Shown here piece by piece: positions 35,588 through 40,549 of a stretch of DNA of 40,549 nt. How positions within the stretch are numbered: the stretch's first letter is position 1; each line of letters opens with the position of its first letter. The position numbers were made by a program, and so were the translations under genes. This DNA comes from CAZMRW01 sp964568805 (GTDB lineage Bacteria; Pseudomonadota; Gammaproteobacteria; Methylococcales; Methylomonadaceae). Under the pieces are notes generated by a model. That model worked only from the letters and a program-made list of their open reading frames with translations, was not told where the DNA came from and ran no database searches. The DNA lies in contig CAZMRW010000033.1 of assembly GCA_964568805.1 (NCBI GenBank), forward strand, positions 1 through 40,549. The letters are read 5' to 3'.

Positions 35588-35968
35588 CTATTGTTGGCCT
35601 GATTTACGGGCGGCTTCTGCAAACATCATATTTTGGATTATGGTGCGTGTCGTTTGCAGGCGCATTTGTTTCAAGTGTTGATCGGCAATGATTCCGGGAA
35701 CTTTTTCACCGATATAAACTTCGCGCATTTTAGCCAGCTCCGGTTCACACTGTTTGACGACCTGTTCCGCTCCCTTGCGGATATCCATGTTCTGATAAGC
35801 CGGCTTCTGCATTTCTTCGACGGCACATTTCTTATACTGGTACTGGGATGCCTGGATTTTCTTGATCGTATCTTCGGTCAAGGTGGTGTTTTGCCATACA
35901 TTTTTCGGATCTTCGGCGCCTACTCCGATTGAAGGCAACAGAAAAGCTAGGAAAAAAAACTTTTTCAT
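35588..35968 (-). CDS. Small periplasmic protein in the Hsp70 operon
   Basis: This encodes 126 residues from ATG 35968 (an upstream in-frame ATG at 35980 is less fitting). The signal peptide MKKFFFLAFLLPSIGVGA has a likely cut before EDPKN. The mature part is helical and charged, with two Cys (KKCAVEEMQKPAYQN and VVKQCEPELAKMREV) that could form a disulfide. It is the first gene of the three-gene minus-strand operon, eight bases ahead of the DUF2760 gene. No function is recognised. Confidence 0.75.
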   Translation of the reverse strand: MKKFFFLAFLLPSIGVGAEDPKNVWQNTTLTEDTIKKIQASQYQYKKCAVEEMQKPAYQNMDIRKGAEQVVKQCEPELAKMREVYIGEKVPGIIADQHLKQMRLQTTRTIIQNMMFAEAARKSGQQ

Positions 35969-36040
35969 AATAGTTCTCAAGAATGTTAAAGGGATTTGTT
36001 GGAAACTGTTTTAAACCTGCCGGAAAAACCGGGATTCGGC

Positions 36041-36157
36041 ATGACTGAAAAGCACTATATCCTGATCGGGAATCATCACAATCGGCCTTCATCCCGCGCG
36101 CTGGTGGAACGGCCCGGCAATTTTAAGATAGTTTCCTGGGACCAGATTTTACGCTAA
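36041..36157 (+). CDS. Possible 38-residue ORF
   Basis: The frame ATG-to-TAA encodes a peptide beginning MTEKHYILIGNHHNRPSSRA and ending VSWDQILR. Codon use is acceptable but the Shine-Dalgarno is weak. It could be a small gene, the relic 3' end of a lost gene, or chance. I cannot assign a family. Confidence 0.22.
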   Translation: MTEKHYILIGNHHNRPSSRALVERPGNFKIVSWDQILR

Positions 36158-36316
36158 CTGGGCTGGATTGAATAATTAAGCTTTTTGGATTGATAAGTCG
36201 GGGCGTTATCCCTTTTTTCAACCCTTAAACGATTCAATGCTGCATTTTATCGTTTCCGGTTTCATTAAGCATTAGAAAGATGAATTAAATTCAATAAGTT
36301 AAAACCAATCATCGTG

Positions 36317-36322
36317 TATAAT
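36317..36322 (+). promoter_or_regulatory. -10 element of the spermidine-synthase-like gene
   Basis: TATAAT lies 27 bases before the ATG in a GTGTATAATG context identical to that of the tRNA-Thr promoter further on. No good -35 is visible at 16-18 bp. Confidence 0.45.
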
Positions 36323-36348
36323 GCCACGATAAACTTTGAATTCCTTAC

Positions 36349-37158
36349 ATGACAATGTACAAATACAATGGCTTGGTCATCCACGAAAGCCACGACGATG
36401 ACGGCATCCTGGAAATTGTCGAACGCAATGGCATCAGATCACTGCATTTCGGCACGTGTTCCCGGCAAAGCAGCATTCAGTTGGACGATCCGGACAAACT
36501 GATTCTGGATTATATGCGTGCGATGAACTGCTGGCTATTATTCAAGGAATCCCTGGATGAAGCCCTCATAGTCGGCTTGGGCGGCGGCACCTTAGCCAGC
36601 TATCTGTTGCACCATTTCCCCGATTGCAAGTTATCTGCGGTGGAATACCGGAAAAGCGTCATAAAAATTGCGCGCAGTCATTTCGGCCTGCCTCTGGATC
36701 CTCGCCTGAAAGTCATCACCGATGATGGCGGCAAATTCATCCGCCAACGCAGCGAAAGCCAGCAGGAAAAATACAATTTTCTATTTATCGATGCGTTCGA
36801 TCCTGACGGAATGGCGCCGTCGATTTGCAATATCGCCTTTTTTGATGCCTGCCGGGCCTTGTTAAAACAGGACGGCATCCTCATTATCAATCTGTGGAAT
36901 ACAGATAGACCCTTGTTTGCCTCCTGCGTCCAGTGGCTGGGCCAGGCATTCAACTGGAAAATCCTGTTTCTTCCGGTTAAAGATAAAGGCAACGTCATCG
37001 GCTTTGCGTTTAATGAAGGAACGCCCCTTTACTCCCTGAAAGAGTTGAGAACCCGGGCCATTGCCCTTGAACAATACTACGGAATTGAATTTCCTTCCTT
37101 TTTGAAAGATATTGTCAGGCGTAATGCCGGCACCCTGAATCAAGTTATACAAAAATGA
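36349..37158 (+). CDS. Spermidine synthase-like protein
   Basis: This encodes 269 residues. It has a SAM-dependent Rossmann fold of the spermidine/spermine synthase type. The glycine-rich loop IVGLGGGTLASYL is at about 72-84. SAVEYRKSVIKIARSHFGL has the acidic ribose-binding residue. FIDAFDPDGMAP (about 145-156) occupies the place of the catalytic DSxDP motif of aminopropyltransferases, but with Ala-Phe in place of Ser-Thr/Thr, so true polyamine synthesis is not assured. The N-terminal beta domain is short. It overlaps the next gene by 4 nt (ATGA). The start could be ATG 36349 or 36355. Confidence 0.82.
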   Translation: MTMYKYNGLVIHESHDDDGILEIVERNGIRSLHFGTCSRQSSIQLDDPDKLILDYMRAMNCWLLFKESLDEALIVGLGGGTLASYLLHHFPDCKLSAVEYRKSVIKIARSHFGLPLDPRLKVITDDGGKFIRQRSESQQEKYNFLFIDAFDPDGMAPSICNIAFFDACRALLKQDGILIINLWNTDRPLFASCVQWLGQAFNWKILFLPVKDKGNVIGFAFNEGTPLYSLKELRTRAIALEQYYGIEFPSFLKDIVRRNAGTLNQVIQK

Positions 37159-39326
37159 CATCATCCGCATTATCCCCCGAACCTTATCTGTTCAGCTATC
37201 GAAAATACTGGGCTCAGCGCTTTGGCGTCGCCCCGATGTTGCCGATGAGCAAGCAGGAAATGGACGCGCTGGGCTGGGATGCCTGCGATATCATTCTGGT
37301 GACGGGCGACGCTTATATCGATCATCCGAGCTTTGGCATGGCGCTGATCGGGCGCCTGCTCGAAGCGCAGGGATTCAGGGTCGGCATCATCTCTCAGCCG
37401 GACTGGACCAGCGTCAGTGATTTCAGAAAACTGGGCCGCCCCAATTTATTCTTCGGCGTCACCGGCGGCAACATGGATTCGATGGTCAACCGTTATACAT
37501 CCGACAAAAAAATCCGCTCAAATGACGCCTATACGCCTGACGGCGCCGCCGGCAAACGCCCCGACCGCGCCGTCAATGTCTATTCGCACCGCTGCCGGGA
37601 AGCTTACAAGGACGTGCCGATCATTATCGGCGGCATCGAAGCGAGCCTCCGGCGCATCGCCCATTACGACTACTGGTCCGATACCGTCAAGAAATCGGTG
37701 CTGCTGGATTCCAAGGCCGATCTTCTGGTTTACGGCAATGCCGAACGGCAAATCGTTGAAATCGCCCATCGGCTGGCACAGGGTGAAGCCATCACCGAGC
37801 TGACCGGCATCCGCGGCACCGTGCACTTCGTCAAACAAATTCCCGATGGTTATGCGCTCAAGGACTCCACCGAGGTCGATAAGCCCGGCGAGCTCATGCC
37901 GCCGCAAGATCCTTATCAGGAACAGCCGGCCTGCGAGTCGAAAATCGCCTCTAATGACACTGCCGGCGAAAAGGTCATCCGCTTCGACAAACAGCTGCTC
38001 AGGAATCAACGGGCGCAGACGGTGATCCGCCTGCCCGCCTACGAGGACGTCAAGGACGATCCGATCCTGTACGCCCACGCCTCGCGGGTCATGCATGGCG
38101 AGACCAATCCGGGCAACGCGCGCCCCTTAATCCAACAGCACGGCCAGCGCCAGATCTGGGTCAATCCGCCGCCGATTCCGTTGACCACGAAAGAAATGGA
38201 CGGCATCTTCGACCTGCCCTATTCGCGGCTGCCGCATAAGGCTTACGGCAAGGCCAATGTGCCGGCTTTTGAAATGATCCAGCATTCGGTCAACATCATG
38301 CGCGGCTGCTTCGGCGGCTGCACCTTCTGCTCGATCACCGAACACGAGGGCCGCATCATCCAGAGCCGTTCGGAAGACTCCATCATCCGGGAAATTGAAG
38401 CGATCCGCGACACCTCGCCCGCGTTTACCGGCCATATTTCCGACCTGGGCGGCCCGACCGCGAACATGTACCGACTGGCCTGCAAGGACCCTAAAATCGA
38501 GGCGGCCTGCCGCAAGCCTTCGTGCGTTTATCCCGGCATCTGCCCGAATCTGAACACCGATCATACGCCGCTGATCAAACTCTACCGCCGGGCCCGCGCG
38601 CTGCCCGGCATCAAAAAGATTTTTATCGCCTCGGGCCTGCGCTACGATCTCGCAGTCACCTCCCCGGAGTACGTCAAGGAACTGGTCACCCACCATGTCG
38701 GCGGCTATCTGAAAATCGCACCGGAACACACCGAACAGGGTCCGCTGTCGCTTATGATGAAGCCCGGCATCGGCACTTACGACCGCTTCAAGCAGATGTT
38801 CGATCAATATTCGAAGGAAGCCGGCAAGGAACAATATCTCATTCCTTATTTTATCGCCGCGCATCCCGGCACGACCGATCATGACATGCTCAATCTGGCG
38901 TTATGGCTGAAGCGCCACGGTTTCAGAGCCGACCAGGTGCAGGCGTTTTTGCCGTCGCCGATGGCGATCGCCACCGCGATGTATCATTCCGGCAAGGATA
39001 CGCTGCACAAAGTCAGCCGCAAGTCCGAAGATATTGTCATCCCGAAAAGCTTCAAACAGCGACGCCTGCACAAAGCCTTTCTGCGTTACCACGACCCGAA
39101 AAACTGGCCGCTGCTCAGTGAAGCGCTAAAGGACATGGGCCGCAGCGACCTGATCGGCAACGGCAAACATCACTTGATTCCGAGCTTCCAGCCCCAGGGC
39201 ACGGCCAGTCCAACGGAAAAAGTTCAGCGCTTCAGGACCAAGTATACCGGCAAGGAAGCAGGTCTCAGCGGAACAAGCAAATCTCGTATCCCTGTAAGAA
39301 AAAAAGCATTAAACAAACAACGGTGA
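37155..39326 (+). CDS. ygiQ: YgiQ family radical SAM protein
   Basis: This encodes 723 residues. It is a radical SAM enzyme of the YgiQ/UPF0313 family, whose substrate is not established. The N-terminal domain (MLPMSKQEMDALGWDACDII; GDAYIDHPSFG) is cobalamin-binding-like in position. The 4Fe-4S cluster site is CFGGCTFC (Cys385, 389, 392), within NIMRGCFGGCTFCSITEHEG. GGPTANMYRLAC and LKIAPEHTEQGPLSLMMKPG are family hallmarks. The C-terminal tail is basic (KSRIPVRKKALNKQR). It is cytoplasmic and translationally coupled to the spermidine-synthase-like gene. Confidence 0.95.
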   Translation: MTSSALSPEPYLFSYRKYWAQRFGVAPMLPMSKQEMDALGWDACDIILVTGDAYIDHPSFGMALIGRLLEAQGFRVGIISQPDWTSVSDFRKLGRPNLFFGVTGGNMDSMVNRYTSDKKIRSNDAYTPDGAAGKRPDRAVNVYSHRCREAYKDVPIIIGGIEASLRRIAHYDYWSDTVKKSVLLDSKADLLVYGNAERQIVEIAHRLAQGEAITELTGIRGTVHFVKQIPDGYALKDSTEVDKPGELMPPQDPYQEQPACESKIASNDTAGEKVIRFDKQLLRNQRAQTVIRLPAYEDVKDDPILYAHASRVMHGETNPGNARPLIQQHGQRQIWVNPPPIPLTTKEMDGIFDLPYSRLPHKAYGKANVPAFEMIQHSVNIMRGCFGGCTFCSITEHEGRIIQSRSEDSIIREIEAIRDTSPAFTGHISDLGGPTANMYRLACKDPKIEAACRKPSCVYPGICPNLNTDHTPLIKLYRRARALPGIKKIFIASGLRYDLAVTSPEYVKELVTHHVGGYLKIAPEHTEQGPLSLMMKPGIGTYDRFKQMFDQYSKEAGKEQYLIPYFIAAHPGTTDHDMLNLALWLKRHGFRADQVQAFLPSPMAIATAMYHSGKDTLHKVSRKSEDIVIPKSFKQRRLHKAFLRYHDPKNWPLLSEALKDMGRSDLIGNGKHHLIPSFQPQGTASPTEKVQRFRTKYTGKEAGLSGTSKSRIPVRKKALNKQR

Positions 39327-39439
39327 CGGCGTTTAGTCTTTTTTTGATTTCCGGATAAGTAACTAAACCGGCTTAAATTATAAATCAAACGCTTACTATG
39401 CCAGCCCCGTGACCTGCCCGACCACCCTCCAAAAAATGC

Positions 39440-39467
39440 TGGTCAAAAATATTTTCTTGTGTATAAT
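39440..39467 (+). promoter_or_regulatory. Promoter of tRNA-Thr
   Basis: TGGTCA (39440-39445, -35-like) and TATAAT (39462-39467, perfect -10) are separated by 16 bp. The -10 ends 12 bases before the mature tRNA 5' end. Confidence 0.7.
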
Positions 39468-39479
39468 GCGTGGTTCTTC

Positions 39480-39555
39480 GCTGGCGTAGCTCAGTTGGTA
39501 GAGCAGCTGATTTGTAATCAGCCGGTCGCGGGTTCGAGTCCCATCGCCAGCTCCA
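39480..39555 (+). tRNA. tRNA-Thr (anticodon UGU)
   Basis: The 76-nt cloverleaf has acceptor GCTGGCG pairing with CGCCAGC, a D-arm GCTC/GAGC, and an anticodon stem GCTGA/TCAGC around the loop TTTGTAA, giving anticodon TGT. The T-arm is GCGGGTTCGAGTCCCATCGC-like. CCA is encoded at the 3' end (39553-39555). Confidence 0.97.
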
Positions 39556-39562
39556 TGTATTT

Positions 39563-39595
39563 AAAGGCCTTTTCGAAAACGGAAAGGCCTTTTTT
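39563..39595 (+). terminator. Rho-independent terminator of tRNA-Thr
   Basis: AAAGGCCTTTTC (39563-39574) pairs with GGAAAGGCCTTT (39581-39592) over 12 positions with one G-T wobble and a GAAAAC loop, followed by a T-run. It starts 8 nt after the tRNA. Confidence 0.92.
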
Positions 39596-39822
39596 ATTTC
39601 CTGTGGGACAGACAGACCAATTGTCCACAACGACTCACAATAAATCCCCCTCTTTCCTCTGCCCAAACGCCTCGAAAGGCAATCCCCAATACCTGATTCC
39701 ACTCATTCAAGCCGAAACGCTATATCTTTGCCGGTCTTTTCTAAACTCACTCTGAGTGTTGTATAGTATTGCGATTTGTAGCCATCATTTCCGGCAATAA
39801 TTTCTAAACAAACAGGAGAAAC

Positions 39823-40549
39823 ATGCTCACTGGCGAAATTCGCAGCCAAATCGACTCAATCTGGAACGCCTTTTGGTCAGGCGGTATCTCCAATCCGATG
39901 GAAGTCATCGAACAAATCACATACTTGCTGTTCCTGCGCAGGCTGGACGACCTGCATACGCTGGAAGAAAACAAGTCGAATCGCCTCGGCAAGCCGATGA
40001 AACGGCGTATTTTTCCGGAAGGCGACGACGCCAGAGGGCGCGAATACAACGACCTGCGCTGGTCGCGCTTCAAGAACTTCGCACCGGCCGAGATGCATAC
40101 GGTGGTCGGCGAACACGTTTTCCCCTTCCTGCGCACGATGGGCGGCGACGACTCGACCTATTCGTATCATATGAAGGACGCGCGTTTCACGATTCCGACG
40201 CCGGCGCTGCTGGCGAAAGTCGTGGACATGCTCGACCACATCCCGATGGAAGACCGCGACACCAAGGGCGACCTCTACGAGTACATGCTCGGCAAGATTG
40301 CGGCGGCAGGTCAGAACGGGCAGTTCCGCACGCCGCGCCACATCATCCGGCTGATGGTCGAATTGACCGCGCCCACCACCAAGGATGTGATTTGCGACCC
40401 GGCCAGCGGCACCTGCGGCTTCCTGGTAGCGGCCGGCGAATATCTGCGCGAAAAACATCCGGAAATCCTGCGCGACGCTGTCTCCCGCGAACATTTCCAC
40501 CACGGCATGTTCCACGGCTACGACTTCGACAACACCATGCTGCGCATCG
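39823..40549 (+). CDS. hsdM: Type I restriction-modification DNA methyltransferase subunit HsdM (partial)
   Basis: The frame is open from ATG 39823 to the window edge, so 242 N-terminal residues are visible and the 3' end is missing. HsdM is the adenine-N6 methyltransferase of a type I system and acts with HsdS (and HsdR). The N-terminal helical domain begins MLTGEIRSQIDSIWNAFWSG and continues EQITYLLFLRRLDDL. The catalytic domain starts with GQFRTPRHII (from about 166). Motif I DPASGTCGFL, at 192-201, has Cys where GTGGFL is commonest. GYDFDNTMLR follows at the edge. AGGAG lies four bases ahead of the ATG. Partner genes lie outside the window. Confidence 0.95.
   Translation, partial: MLTGEIRSQIDSIWNAFWSGGISNPMEVIEQITYLLFLRRLDDLHTLEENKSNRLGKPMKRRIFPEGDDARGREYNDLRWSRFKNFAPAEMHTVVGEHVFPFLRTMGGDDSTYSYHMKDARFTIPTPALLAKVVDMLDHIPMEDRDTKGDLYEYMLGKIAAAGQNGQFRTPRHIIRLMVELTAPTTKDVICDPASGTCGFLVAAGEYLREKHPEILRDAVSREHFHHGMFHGYDFDNTMLRI

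Larger units (their letters stand above)
35969..36348. other. Divergent intergenic region
   Basis: About 380 bases lie between the Hsp70 operon (-) and the spermidine-synthase-like gene (+). It contains a TATAAT element (36317-36322) for the plus-strand gene, AT-rich DNA at 36230-36310, and one tiny open frame at 36041-36157. Confidence 0.5.

Noticed and set aside
38127..38882. 251-codon minus-strand frame
   Set aside because: Antisense to ygiQ, no family resemblance.
39385..39702. 105-codon minus-strand frame
   Set aside because: Covers the tRNA-Thr gene and its terminator; non-coding.
39877..40515. 212-codon minus-strand frame
   Set aside because: Antisense to hsdM, whose protein motifs are unambiguous.

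Overview
The window looks like chromosome of a free-living gammaproteobacterium. The main evidence is the gene order nrdR-ribD-ribE-ribB(X)-ribH-nusB-thiL-pgpA together with RlmG, EfpL/YeiP, YgiQ and TMBIM (Bax inhibitor-1) homologues that resemble gammaproteobacterial proteins. A methanotroph-like lineage (Methylococcales) would fit, but that is an inference from overall flavour and no diagnostic gene is present. Most of the window is moderately GC-rich. The block at about 3.0-9.0 kb is visibly AT-richer and looks acquired.

Layout. 0.25-2.8 kb: a small secreted protein and an AsmA-family protein (+). 2.8-3.0 kb: a decayed IS256/mutator transposase fragment. 3.3-9.0 kb (-): a two-gene, translationally coupled operon encoding a three-domain TIR-type protein and a 1459-residue STAND-type NTPase with a membrane helix, about 14 WD40 blades and a C-terminal TPR-like region. 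This is the best candidate here for an undescribed conflict/defence system. 9.4-18.2 kb (-): a very large multi-domain membrane protein of unknown function, a small membrane protein, and a PilZ-DUF1631-GGDEF-EAL protein whose GGDEF signature is degenerate. 18.9-21.2 kb (+): a universal stress protein, EfpL (YeiP) and RlmG. 22.1-28.6 kb (+): nrdR and the riboflavin genes, then nusB, thiL and pgpA. Inside this run sit a frameshifted HicB remnant, a long hairpin and a 14-bp tandem repeat at the thiL start. 28.8-29.5 kb (-): a Bax-inhibitor-1 family membrane protein. 29.9-32.8 kb (+): a secreted protein predicted to be two seven-bladed propellers joined by a calcium-binding linker. 33.0-36.0 kb (-): an Hsp70/DUF2760/small periplasmic protein operon with a strong terminator. 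36.3-39.3 kb (+): a spermidine-synthase-like protein coupled to a YgiQ radical SAM protein. 39.48 kb: tRNA-Thr(UGU) with promoter and terminator, followed by hsdM, which runs off the window end.

How the genes work together. The riboflavin genes supply three of the classical steps (RibD, RibB, RibH) and the final step (RibE). The GTP cyclohydrolase II step is probably encoded elsewhere, because the C-terminal domain of the RibB protein lacks the zinc cysteines. TIR plus STAND/WD40 at one end and HsdM beside a tRNA at the other are both defence-type loci, separated by housekeeping genes. No CRISPR array, complete insertion sequence, rRNA or convincing riboswitch was seen.
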